From positions 1 through 16,207 of the forward strand of contig USKC01000030.1 of NCBI GenBank assembly GCA_900555195.1: a stretch of DNA of 16,207 bases, written 5' to 3'. Under the pieces are notes generated by a model. The model had not been told where the DNA came from, searched no databases, and worked only from the letters and a program-made list of their open reading frames with translations. The stretch is from an uncultured Lachnospiraceae bacterium. GTDB lineage: Bacteria > Bacillota > Clostridia > Lachnospirales > Lachnospiraceae. This document shows, piece by piece, positions 1 to 7,202 of this stretch. Within the stretch, counting starts at the first letter, position 1; the number at the start of each line of letters is the position of its first letter. A program made the translations under genes and the position numbers.

Positions 1-44
1 CGAATGAAAATTATATAATGTATTATTTTTATAAAAGCAGGAAT

Positions 45-81
45 CCTGGCGGAATATAATAAATTAAATCATTCCGCCAGG
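45..81 (-). terminator. Possible intrinsic terminator overlapping a stop codon
   Basis: CCTGGCGGAAT (45-55) and ATTCCGCCAGG (71-81) are perfect 11-bp inverted arms around a 15-nt AT-rich loop. Read on the minus strand, the upstream arm is formed by the last codons of the glycosyltransferase gene that stops at 69-71, and the stop codon starts the loop. The downstream arm is followed by GATTCCTGCTTTTAT, so the U-tract is short and lies about 8 nt away. The position suits termination of the minus-strand operon, but the weak U-tract leaves this as a probable rather than certain terminator. Confidence 0.5.
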
Positions 82-1676
82 TAGATATTGTTATATTGAG
101 CGGTATATATTGGCGTATAAGATGTAAATGGCAGATATTCTGAAAGATAATCAAGAATCTCATCTGTGTCGAGCACAGAGTCTATAAACAAAACAGCATT
201 TTCCAAAGAGGTGGCATCTTCATCAATTATAGGTGCCTGACTGTTTCCATCGATAAAGAATAGTTTATCAAAAAGGGGATAATAGATATAGTCTTCCCAC
301 ATTTTCCAATTATATTCATCTCCAGTTACATAGATACAGATGTCTGAATTTTCTGACAAATTATAAATTACGTCTCTTTTCTCTGAGAAAGCATTCAGTT
401 TTAATGGTGGAGTCCACCAATATAAACAGGATGGAAGAAATATAATACACAAAATAATGCTGAGAATTTGTCTCCATTTTTTGGAAAAACCAGATTTATC
501 CACAAGCCGAACAGCCCAAATTATAACTATGGCATACAACAAAGGAGCTACTGGCGTAATATAGCGCAGTGTAATGAAGGGAGATGCCTTGGAGATGCCA
601 AAGAAATAAATACACATAGGTGTGAGCAGCAGGGCGCCTTTTATCAGAGTAAAAACCGAGACTTTTTTCTTGATAATAAGCAGCAATGTAATGAAGGCCA
701 AAATGATCAGCATCAGGGGAAGTAAACCATGATATTGGCTTTCATTATAGCTTTTAAACATGGAAAAAACTTCGCCAAAGAGAGAGCTGCCTTTCAGAAA
801 CTTATGCACAGCATCTCTTCCGCGATATTTGAAAAACAGATGATTTAAGCAAGCTGGATACAAGAGGATATAGAAGGCAGCACTTACAGCCATACATCCA
901 ATATAGCGCAGCATATCACTTCGCTTTTTCTGATACCATAGTATGATGCAGAAAAGGCAGGAGATCAGTCCTTGAAAGATAATAAAATAATAGTGTGTCC
1001 ATGCTCCGCAGATGGTGAGCAGGGAGAGAACAACATAGCTTTTCCAGTGAGAGTGGATAAGAAAAGGAGAATTTGTACGCACTGCGTCGTACAGTTTCAG
1101 ATGATACCAGGCCTGAAACAGACATATGGCCATCAGGAGAACATACATACGGATAAAGAGTACCATCGAAAAAGACAAGTAAGAGCAGCAAAACAGCGTG
1201 CTGAAAAAGGCAGAGAGATATTTCCTGTTAAGAAAATATTGGAATAACAGGTATAACCCAGCCCAGACGAAAAACATCAGGAAGATATTCAGTCCAATTC
1301 CAAACCAGCGAGAAAATTGGCCTGGAAAAAGAGACGCTACAAAGTTCAGGAGCAGGTAATAGAAGGGAGGATGAGTGTCCATTACCTGATTTTCGACGAC
1401 CATTTTATAATTAAACCGTTCGGCACCTGTTGCGGTTAATGCATCCTGGAAATAACTGCCTTCATACCATGTCTGATCATCCAGAAAGCAGATTCCTCTG
1501 TATCCTCCCTGAGAAGTAGAAGAGATATAGGAAAAGACCTCATCTCCTTCCATCCCATAATTTGTTATAGCGGCTATTACATAAGAGGCTGTAAGGAAAC
1601 AGAAGATGGTAAAAATGAGAAGGATAAAAGTGAAATCTGACTTCCATATTTTGGTTAGCATCTTCTTTGTTTTCAA
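69..1676 (-). CDS. GT-C membrane glycosyltransferase (PMT_2/ArnT-like)
   Basis: A polytopic inner-membrane glycosyltransferase of 535 aa, predicted to move a sugar from a polyprenyl-phosphate carrier to an acceptor outside the membrane. An N-terminal membrane segment (about residues 16-38) leads into a loop with the acidic motif E43-G-D45-E46. This is the usual place of the catalytic Asp in GT-C enzymes. D100-T-H102-P-P-F follows in the same extracytoplasmic region and is typical of the GT39/PMT_2 group. About ten further hydrophobic segments and a soluble C-terminal tail come next. The start is TTG at 1676, because AGGAGG at 1684-1689 lies 7 nt upstream; an ATG at residue 6 has no such site. 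It follows the other GT-C gene by 41 nt, with no promoter seen between them, so the two are probably one transcript. Sugar and acceptor cannot be read from the sequence. Confidence 0.85.
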   Translation of the reverse strand: MKTKKMLTKIWKSDFTFILLIFTIFCFLTASYVIAAITNYGMEGDEVFSYISSTSQGGYRGICFLDDQTWYEGSYFQDALTATGAERFNYKMVVENQVMDTHPPFYYLLLNFVASLFPGQFSRWFGIGLNIFLMFFVWAGLYLLFQYFLNRKYLSAFFSTLFCCSYLSFSMVLFIRMYVLLMAICLFQAWYHLKLYDAVRTNSPFLIHSHWKSYVVLSLLTICGAWTHYYFIIFQGLISCLFCIILWYQKKRSDMLRYIGCMAVSAAFYILLYPACLNHLFFKYRGRDAVHKFLKGSSLFGEVFSMFKSYNESQYHGLLPLMLIILAFITLLLIIKKKVSVFTLIKGALLLTPMCIYFFGISKASPFITLRYITPVAPLLYAIVIIWAVRLVDKSGFSKKWRQILSIILCIIFLPSCLYWWTPPLKLNAFSEKRDVIYNLSENSDICIYVTGDEYNWKMWEDYIYYPLFDKLFFIDGNSQAPIIDEDATSLENAVLFIDSVLDTDEILDYLSEYLPFTSYTPIYTAQYNNIYLAE

Positions 1677-1683
1677 AATCGTG

Positions 1684-1689
1684 CCTCCT
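1684..1689 (-). promoter_or_regulatory. Shine-Dalgarno site fixing a TTG start
   Basis: The plus strand CCTCCT reads AGGAGG on the minus strand, 7 nt before the TTG at 1676. This consensus site at ideal spacing supports TTG as the real start of the downstream GT-C gene. Confidence 0.75.
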
Positions 1690-1717
1690 ACGTTTTTTAG
1701 ATATAGAAAATTTTCAT

Positions 1718-3232
1718 TTACTTTTTCAATATAAGATATTCATTTTCGTAGACGACTTCTAATGGAGATAAAACCTCCTGTCGTGCTTCGTAAGTCTCTG
1801 GATCTACGATGATTAGTGCCGGTTCTGAGGCAGCCAGAAACGCGTCAACACCGCCTTCCTGACAATGCAGATCTCCGCTCAGTTCTGCGGCCAATAATCC
1901 AGCCTGCTCCCAGTAGGTATTTCCTTTATATTCATTATCGGTTTTTTCCACATAGAAGTCTAACTGATGCAGTTCCGGATGACTGTCCATGGCTGCCTTG
2001 ATATCGGTCTGAAAGCCGGAAATTTCCAGATTGTCCAATTCATTTAAAGTGCTTCTGCACTCCAGGGCGACCAGAAAAGCCGGAATCAGCATGAGACAAT
2101 AGAACAGGACTTTCTTTCCGCGTATGTATTGATACAGCTTCTGAATCAATATGGACGCGATCATCATGAGCGGAATATAGATCGGGAAGATATACCAATA
2201 ATAATAAGTGTGTGACAGATTATAGACTGCGAACGGGACAAATACCCAGAGCAGAAAGGCCAAGAGCGTCGGGCTGTATTTTATGGTATAGAGGCCTGTT
2301 AGACTGGCGGTATTTGATGTTTTCCCTTTTATCTTTCCCCATACCAGGAAGAAAAGCAGAAGCAATCCGCAGAGGAGAATGATCAACAGTATCGGGCGGT
2401 AACTCAGCAGATATTTCGTAAAGAAGGAATAGGAAGGATTGGCCCCGGCTGAACCGCTGATACGTTGTGTGACATCCACGCCGAACATCTGCCCCAGAAA
2501 GTCCATCCCATCATATTGATAACGTATAACGGCCCACAGAAGAATGGGACCGAAAGCGCATAGAAGGAACAGGAGATAGTTTGAGAACTTCAGTTTTTTC
2601 CAAAGTCCGGAAAAAATAAAATATAGTCCGCCGATTGCCAGAAGGACAAGCGCATGCCAGCTTTTGGAAAGAAATGCAAGGGAAAAAAGAAAGCCGCAGA
2701 TATAAATATAGTTGGTATGTTTCTGGACTTGCAGCATGAACAGAAGCGCAAGCGTAAACAACAGAATATACTGGGCGTCTGCATCCGCGTTTCTGCCGGC
2801 ATGACGGAAAAATAAATCGGAACAGCTGATGAAAAAGAGCATGCCGGATACCGCAGCGATCCTTCCGTAATACTTGTGCAGATAAAAAGCGACCGCAAGA
2901 AACGTGAGCAGTAAAGAAAGCGCGGAATAAAAGCGCATGGAAAAAATGGATACGCCAAAAAGCTTAAAGCCGAGAATAATCCCCCAATAGCTCAGCGGTG
3001 GTTTCAGATTGAAATAGTCATTTTCGTAATTATAGGTATTGACAATGTAATTTCCGGTTTTGTACATCTCATACCCATTTACCCCATGCCGGGCTTCATC
3101 CCAGTGCTGAAGAGAGGCAACGTCCAATTTATAGAAGCACAGATAGGCTGCAACAAGTGTCAGCCCCAGATAAATCAAATAGACGCCATATTTTTGAACG
3201 AAAGACAAAAGAGAGTCTTTTGATGATGTCAT
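1718..3232 (-). CDS. GT-C membrane glycosyltransferase (PMT_2/ArnT-like)
   Basis: A polytopic protein of 504 aa from the chosen ATG. After a first membrane segment (about residues 17-35) comes the loop motif W-D45-E46-A-R-H-G, then a K77-P-P motif with L-S-Y-W-G. DE.R and KPP are hallmarks of the ArnT/PMT_2 family, where the Asp/Glu pair acts in transfer of a sugar from undecaprenyl phosphate. About ten more hydrophobic segments follow, then a soluble C-terminal domain of about 100 residues. The frame opens at a TTG (3238), but GGAGG at 3241-3245 is only 2 nt from it and 8 nt from the ATG at 3232, so ATG is preferred. It is first in a two-gene minus operon, with a promoter at 3268-3296. It is only distantly similar to its partner, so the two probably use different sugars or acceptors. 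Confidence 0.87.
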   Translation of the reverse strand: MTSSKDSLLSFVQKYGVYLIYLGLTLVAAYLCFYKLDVASLQHWDEARHGVNGYEMYKTGNYIVNTYNYENDYFNLKPPLSYWGIILGFKLFGVSIFSMRFYSALSLLLTFLAVAFYLHKYYGRIAAVSGMLFFISCSDLFFRHAGRNADADAQYILLFTLALLFMLQVQKHTNYIYICGFLFSLAFLSKSWHALVLLAIGGLYFIFSGLWKKLKFSNYLLFLLCAFGPILLWAVIRYQYDGMDFLGQMFGVDVTQRISGSAGANPSYSFFTKYLLSYRPILLIILLCGLLLLFFLVWGKIKGKTSNTASLTGLYTIKYSPTLLAFLLWVFVPFAVYNLSHTYYYWYIFPIYIPLMMIASILIQKLYQYIRGKKVLFYCLMLIPAFLVALECRSTLNELDNLEISGFQTDIKAAMDSHPELHQLDFYVEKTDNEYKGNTYWEQAGLLAAELSGDLHCQEGGVDAFLAASEPALIIVDPETYEARQEVLSPLEVVYENEYLILKK

Positions 3233-3267
3233 AATCAAATCCTCCGGAAAATAACGAATGTGTAATG

Positions 3268-3296
3268 ATTATAGGGCAGATAGAAGAAAAAGTCTA
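3268..3296 (-). promoter_or_regulatory. Sigma-A-type promoter for the minus GT-C operon
   Basis: On the minus strand TAGACT (3296-3291) is followed after exactly 17 nt by a consensus TATAAT (3273-3268). Transcription would begin near 3261, giving a leader of about 25-30 nt that holds GGAGG (3245-3241) before the ATG at 3232. The -35 box matches 4 of 6 consensus bases. Confidence 0.7.
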
Positions 3297-3381
3297 TACT
3301 TTGATGGCAAATTGTAATAGTCCAGCTTGCCTGAACTGTTACGGCAAATTGGAAAGGGATGTTTATGTGGTTGACGATTGC

Positions 3382-3410
3382 TTGACGCATATTTGAGGGA
3401 ATGTTATGAT
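3382..3410 (+). promoter_or_regulatory. Sigma-A-type promoter for the plus GT2 operon
   Basis: TTGACG (3382-3387), a 17-nt spacer and TATGAT (3405-3410) form a near-consensus promoter, with five of six bases matching in each box. A second TTGACG sits 11 nt upstream (3371-3376) but lacks a properly spaced -10. The start point near 3417 would leave a leader of about 85 nt before the ATG at 3503. It diverges from the minus promoter at 3268-3296, with about 85 bases between them. Confidence 0.75.
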
Positions 3411-3502
3411 TGTTACATTATATTATGGAAAAGTATGATCGTACCTGTATGAATTGATACGGAATGTATGAAATAAATGGATACGCGCATTTGGAGTGAG
3501 AA

Positions 3503-4501
3503 ATGGAACCAGTAAGAGAGAATGTTTTGTATTTGGTAGTTCCCTGCTATAATGAAGAGGAGGTCCTTCCGCATACGGCAGAGGTCATGCGGGAGAAGAT
3601 GAAAAGGCTTCAGGCGGAGGGGAAAATATCTCCTAAGAGTAAAATCCTGTTTGTCAATGATGGCAGCCGGGACAATACATGGAACATTATATATGAATTG
3701 TGCAGCCGGGATTCTTTTTTCTCGGGACTGTGTTTTTCCAGAAATTTTGGTCATCAAAGTGCGATTTTAGCGGGCATGATGGCGGCGCGTCCTCACGCCG
3801 ATATGGTGGTGACGATTGATGCGGATCTGCAGCAGGATATTGAGGCTCTGGATCGTTTTATTGAATGCTATCAGAACGGCTGTGAGGTGGTATATGGGGT
3901 TCGGAATGACAGAAATACGGACAGTTTCTTTAAGAGGATGACAGCAACTGCGTTCTACCGCATCATGCACTGGCTGGGGTGTCAGGTGATGAGCAATCAC
4001 GCGGATTACCGGCTTCTTTCCAGGCGTGCGTTGGATGCGTTGGCAGAATATCAGGAGGTAAATCTTTTCCTGCGGGGACTGATCCCGACGATGGGATTTG
4101 CCTCAGATGTGGTTTATTTTGATGTAAAGGAGAGAGAAGCTGGCGTATCCAAGTACACATTCAGCAAAATGATGAAGTTGGCGATAGATGGAATCACATC
4201 CATGAGTATCCGGCCGATTCGGCTGATAACCGTGATGGGGTTTCTGGTTTGTCTGTTCAGCATAGGGATGATTATTTACTGTATCTATGACTGGACACAG
4301 GGAAGAAATGTTCCGGGGTATACGACAACACTGGTGGTTTCCCTTTTAATGGGGGGATTGACTCTTTTCTCATTGGGAATTGTTGGGGAATATGTGGGAA
4401 AAATATATCTGGAAGCAAAAGCGAGACCAAGATATATTGTTCAGTCATTTATATGGAAAGATCAGGATGCGACAGAAAAGAATGAATATTCAGAAAAATA
4501 A
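3503..4501 (+). CDS. Polyprenyl-phosphate glycosyltransferase, GT2 (GtrB/DPM-like)
   Basis: A 332-aa GT2 enzyme predicted to transfer a sugar from a nucleotide donor to undecaprenyl phosphate on the cytoplasmic face. The GT-A domain starts with VPCYNEEE (about residues 13-20) and has N52-D53-G-S-R for nucleotide binding, SRNFGHQSA near residue 80, and the metal-binding D106-A-D108-L-Q-Q-D. Two C-terminal membrane helices (about 240-262 and 275-297) are typical of the GtrB/CsbB/YkoT branch. GGAG at 3493-3496 supports the ATG. It heads a plus operon with the YdjC-type deacetylase (62 nt to that gene's preferred start) and a DUF6056-type protein. It lies divergent to two GT-C transferases that would need such a lipid-linked sugar. 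Family placement is firm; the sugar is unknown, though the deacetylase next door suggests an N-acetylhexosamine. Confidence 0.92.
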   Translation: MEPVRENVLYLVVPCYNEEEVLPHTAEVMREKMKRLQAEGKISPKSKILFVNDGSRDNTWNIIYELCSRDSFFSGLCFSRNFGHQSAILAGMMAARPHADMVVTIDADLQQDIEALDRFIECYQNGCEVVYGVRNDRNTDSFFKRMTATAFYRIMHWLGCQVMSNHADYRLLSRRALDALAEYQEVNLFLRGLIPTMGFASDVVYFDVKEREAGVSKYTFSKMMKLAIDGITSMSIRPIRLITVMGFLVCLFSIGMIIYCIYDWTQGRNVPGYTTTLVVSLLMGGLTLFSLGIVGEYVGKIYLEAKARPRYIVQSFIWKDQDATEKNEYSEK

Positions 4502-4549
4502 GAAAATTCTGAATATTTTGCGGAATGAAAACGGTGGAAAATGAAAAAC

Positions 4550-4554
4550 AGGAG
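4550..4554 (+). promoter_or_regulatory. Shine-Dalgarno site choosing the internal ATG
   Basis: AGGAG lies 9 nt before the ATG at 4564. The upstream in-frame ATG at 4525 has only GCGGA directly against it. The site argues for translation of the deacetylase from 4564. Confidence 0.6.
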
Positions 4555-4563
4555 AAAAGTTAT

Positions 4564-5478
4564 ATGAGTCTCATCGAACTTCACGCAGACGACTATGCCA
4601 TATCCCCGCACTCTTCAGAGGATATTCTGGCCTGCCTGCGTGCGGGAAAGCTGGATGGCATCAGTGTTTTGACCAATATGTCCTGTTATGAGGAATATGC
4701 CAAAAAGTATCAGCAGGAATGCGCCGCCTGGCCAAAGCGTCCGCTGCTGTCGGTTCATTTGAATTTTATGGAAGGACATTGTGTCGCTCCGATAGAACAG
4801 GTGCCGCATTTGGTGGATGAAAGGGGATACTTTAAGATCAGCTGGGGAACGCTGTTTCTTTGGAATTATTCGCCGAAGAAGTTCCTTCAGATTAAGAAGG
4901 AACTGAAAGCGGAGATTCAGGCACAGACAGAGCGGTTTCGCAGCTATTTTGGAAAAGATATTGCACTTCGTTTTGACGGGCATCAGCACACGCAGATGAT
5001 TCCTATCGTATATTGGGCCCTCCTGGAAGTGATCGTAGAGCAGCATTATGCTACGGAGTATATCCGGATTACGAAAGAACCCATCCTTCCTTATCTGAAG
5101 GATATAGGGCTGTGGGGAACATATAGGCCCATAAACTGGATAAAAAACCTGATTTTGAACATATTCGCTCCGGGAATGGAGCGCACCATTGAGAAAAACC
5201 ACCCTTCATGGCAGCAGGAAATGCAGCCGATGCTGCTGTGGGGGGTTTTGATGAGCGGCCATATGGGTGAAAAGCGCGTAAAGCGCCTTTGGCCGGCCAT
5301 GGAGGCATATGCGCAAAGAAAAAAACGGCATCTGGAGATTTTGTTTCATCCTGGAACAGTATTGGAAGAAGAACTTAAGGAAGAATTCAGTAATAAAGAT
5401 GCCAACTTATTTCATATATCAGAGGGACGCCGGCAGGAATATGAGGCATTGATGGCGCTCTCGGAGGAAAAAGAATGA
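4564..5478 (+). CDS. YdjC/ChbG-family carbohydrate deacetylase (NaxD-like role)
   Basis: A 304-aa cytoplasmic protein of the YdjC/ChbG/HpnK family, metal-dependent deacetylases of N-acetyl sugars. H-A-D9-D10-Y-A-I-S at the N-terminus carries the family Asp pair. H65 (S-V-H-L-N-F), H140 (D138-G-H-Q-H142) and H262 (F-H-P-G-T) sit where the family places metal and active-site residues. Starting at 4564 puts the DD motif at residues 9-10, as usual in this family, and that ATG has the better ribosome site. A start at 4525 would add 13 residues. It overlaps the next gene by 4 nt (ATGA). Lying directly after a polyprenyl-phosphate GT2, it parallels Francisella FlmF2-NaxD, in which a YdjC-family enzyme deacetylates undecaprenyl-phosphate-GalNAc. 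Use of a lipid-linked substrate here is inferred; a free or nucleotide sugar is possible. Confidence 0.85.
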   Translation: MSLIELHADDYAISPHSSEDILACLRAGKLDGISVLTNMSCYEEYAKKYQQECAAWPKRPLLSVHLNFMEGHCVAPIEQVPHLVDERGYFKISWGTLFLWNYSPKKFLQIKKELKAEIQAQTERFRSYFGKDIALRFDGHQHTQMIPIVYWALLEVIVEQHYATEYIRITKEPILPYLKDIGLWGTYRPINWIKNLILNIFAPGMERTIEKNHPSWQQEMQPMLLWGVLMSGHMGEKRVKRLWPAMEAYAQRKKRHLEILFHPGTVLEEELKEEFSNKDANLFHISEGRRQEYEALMALSEEKE

Positions 5479-6857
5479 TAAAATTGATAGCAGATGCAGA
5501 AAAGAGAAAGAAAACCTTGTTTTATCTGACGGTCGCCGCCGCTGGCATCCTGATCCTGATTTTTAATGTCCTCACACCCATGATGACAGATGATCTTTTT
5601 TATTCCACAGCCGTGTCGGAAGCGACGTTCTTCTGGGATCTGGTGATGCAGGAATACCAGCAGTACATGACATGGTCGGGGCGCTCTGTAAGCCATTTGC
5701 TGCTGCGCTGTTTCTTACGAATGGACAAAATGGTCTTTAACGTGGCCAATTCTGTGGTCTTTGTCCTGCTCACGCTTTTGATCTATTGGAATGTGGAACA
5801 TAAGAAGAGATATGATACACCGATTTATATCCTGATCAATCTGCTCCTGTGGATATTTGGCGTAGTATTTCGTCAGACGGTGCTGTGGGAGACCGGAGCT
5901 TTTAATTATCTCTGGGGGTCTACGATTATCATGAGTTTCATCACGGTCTATCGTTATGGCCTGAAGCATGCGGGGAATCTGAAAGCGCCGGCGCTGTGGG
6001 CCATTTTTATGCCTATATTGGGAGTCCTGGCCGGATGGTGCAATGAGAATACCTCGGGAGGCGGTATCCTGATGGTGTGGATTTGTCTGGGGATATACCT
6101 GTACGAAAAGAGGGGAGAAGTGAAAAAGATCCGTCTATGGATGATCACAGGACTCATAGGACAGGTGACCGGCTTTCTGTTCATGATCCTCGCTCCGGGC
6201 AATGCCCTCCGCGCTGCAACCAAAGAGGAAGAACATTCCGGCTGGTTTGCTTATCTTTCCCGTTTTCAGAAAATTATGCTTGCTGTCAGAAATAATTTCC
6301 TGATTTTATTAATTATCGGACTTCTTTTGTTCATTATCATCCGTTATCAGGCGGAAAGCTGGAAAGCTGTTTGGAATTTATCACGATATGGGATTCTATG
6401 GGCCTTTGTGTTCCTGGCAACCTGCTATGCCCTTGTGCTCACGCCGGAACCGATGCCAAGAGCCTACTTTGGGGCCGGCATATTTCTGACCACTGCCGTT
6501 ACCAATTTCTTTGTGGATGTATCCGCGAAAGAGAAGATTTTTGCCTCTCTTAAAACGGGACTTATTGCCACCATGCTTCTCATCATGTTTTTCACCTACA
6601 TGGACAGCGGAGCCAACCTGGCCCGCATTTATCGTGAATACAACGAACGTGACATCTACCTCACCCAAAAAGCCCAGGAAGGAGTGACAGACGTAACCGT
6701 CCCCATGCTCCGCCCCGACTTTGAGACCAAATACAGCGACGGCTACAACTCCGACATACAGGAAGACCCCTCCTACTGGATCAACGTAGCCTACGCCTCC
6801 TACTACGGTTTCAACACCGTCACCGGCGTCCCCCGCGAAGGCTGGACCGAATACTAA
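5475..6857 (+). CDS. DUF6056-type polytopic membrane protein
   Basis: A 460-aa multi-pass membrane protein with about ten hydrophobic segments. After the first helix comes T-P-M-M-T-D-D-L-F-Y-S, then Y-M-T-W-S-G-R-S-V-S-H. The central region has W-E-T-G-A-F-N-Y-L-W-G, and the tail is soluble. These motifs match what I recall of the DUF6056 family, common in surface-glycan loci of Firmicutes and without a defined reaction. An acidic pair just after the first membrane helix is also where GT-C enzymes keep catalytic residues, so a GT-C transferase is a reasonable guess. The ATG overlaps the deacetylase stop (ATGA) and has GGAGG 7 nt upstream, so the genes are translationally coupled. From about 6540 to the stop, codon choice turns C-rich, unlike the first two-thirds of the gene. 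Confidence 0.75.
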   Translation: MIKLIADAEKRKKTLFYLTVAAAGILILIFNVLTPMMTDDLFYSTAVSEATFFWDLVMQEYQQYMTWSGRSVSHLLLRCFLRMDKMVFNVANSVVFVLLTLLIYWNVEHKKRYDTPIYILINLLLWIFGVVFRQTVLWETGAFNYLWGSTIIMSFITVYRYGLKHAGNLKAPALWAIFMPILGVLAGWCNENTSGGGILMVWICLGIYLYEKRGEVKKIRLWMITGLIGQVTGFLFMILAPGNALRAATKEEEHSGWFAYLSRFQKIMLAVRNNFLILLIIGLLLFIIIRYQAESWKAVWNLSRYGILWAFVFLATCYALVLTPEPMPRAYFGAGIFLTTAVTNFFVDVSAKEKIFASLKTGLIATMLLIMFFTYMDSGANLARIYREYNERDIYLTQKAQEGVTDVTVPMLRPDFETKYSDGYNSDIQEDPSYWINVAYASYYGFNTVTGVPREGWTEY

Positions 6858-6908
6858 TTGCGGAAAAGAAAGAAATGTGATATCATACGCGTAGGCAATG
6901 AGCCGTGC

Positions 6909-6969
6909 AGCCAAAACCATAAGCATGGCGTTCGTGCTCGCACGAAAAGCCATGCTTATGGTTTTGGCT
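6909..6969. repeat. Perfect 61-nt palindromic hairpin
   Basis: Two perfect 21-nt inverted arms (6909-6929 and 6949-6969; the left one begins AGCCAAAACC and ends CATGGC) enclose a second perfect inverted repeat, TTCGTGC-TC-GCACGAA (6931-6946). Only one base on one side and two on the other are unpaired. It lies 51 nt after a stop codon, but neither strand has a U-run after it, so it is not a classical terminator. The form suggests a REP-like or MITE-like intergenic element, or an mRNA-stabilising or processing structure. Confidence 0.85.
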
Positions 6970-7047
6970 ATAGGGCGAAGCCCGCGACCGAGGCGAAGCA
7001 AAGCGGAGCCGAGGCCGGCACGGCGGAGAAAAGCAAGAGCCCCAAAA

Positions 7048-7082
7048 GTGAAGCGTTCGTACTTGCGTAAACAGCGCTTCAC
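7048..7082. repeat. Second hairpin with a loop related to the 61-nt palindrome
   Basis: GTGAAGCG (7048-7055) pairs with CGCTTCAC (7075-7082) around a 19-nt loop. The stem has no similarity to the 6909-6969 stem. The apex at 7053-7075 matches 6928-6950 at 17 of 23 positions without gaps, and five of the six differences are transitions. This suggests a diverged relative of the same apical sequence on a different stem. Confidence 0.6.
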
Positions 7083-7135
7083 CCCAAACTGCCCAAGCAG
7101 CGCTGAGCCCCGCGAAGCCGCTGCCCCACGCTTTC

Positions 7136-7165
7136 TTGAATTTTGCTCCAGCCACCCCTTATATT
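7136..7165 (+). promoter_or_regulatory. Candidate promoter for the FkbH-ACP-MBOAT operon
   Basis: TTGAAT (7136-7141), an 18-nt spacer and TATATT (7160-7165) match four and five consensus bases. The start point near 7172 would give a leader of about 31 nt containing AAGGAG 9 nt before the ATG. Read-through from the upstream operon is the alternative. Confidence 0.4.
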
Positions 7166-7202
7166 CCACCCTGCTTCATCCCCATAAAAGGAGCACCCTT
7201 TC

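Larger units (their letters stand above)
6858..7202. other. 345-nt gene-free GC-rich repeat-like spacer
   Basis: This gap separates the DUF6056-type gene from the FkbH-like gene. It holds the two hairpins described separately, a small GGGC-GAA-GCCC hairpin (about 6972-6982) directly after the palindrome, and a purine-rich stretch with recurring GAAGC/GGAGC words up to about 7045. From about 7071 the plus strand is C-rich, leading to a candidate promoter and the AAGGAG site at 7188-7193. Open frames exist on both strands, but they read through the palindrome and have no ribosome site, so no gene is called. The texture resembles repeat spacers I associate with Lachnospiraceae genomes. Confidence 0.6.

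Noticed and set aside
4525..4563. Upstream ATG at 4525 as the start of the deacetylase
   Set aside because: It has only GCGGA directly against it, while 4564 has AGGAG at 9 nt and gives the usual distance to the DD motif. It is not fully excluded.
4615..5202. A 195-codon minus-strand open frame inside the deacetylase gene
   Set aside because: It is antisense to a gene with clear family motifs and has no ribosome site or recognisable domain.
6909..6969. The 61-nt palindrome as an intrinsic terminator for the upstream operon
   Set aside because: No U-run follows it on either strand, and its stem is far longer than usual terminators.
6396..7169. A 257-codon minus-strand open frame across the end of the DUF6056-type gene and the repeat spacer
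   Set aside because: It is antisense to a clear membrane-protein gene and reads through the palindrome. Its Gly/Val-rich product has no recognisable motif. The C-rich coding strand explains the lack of stops.
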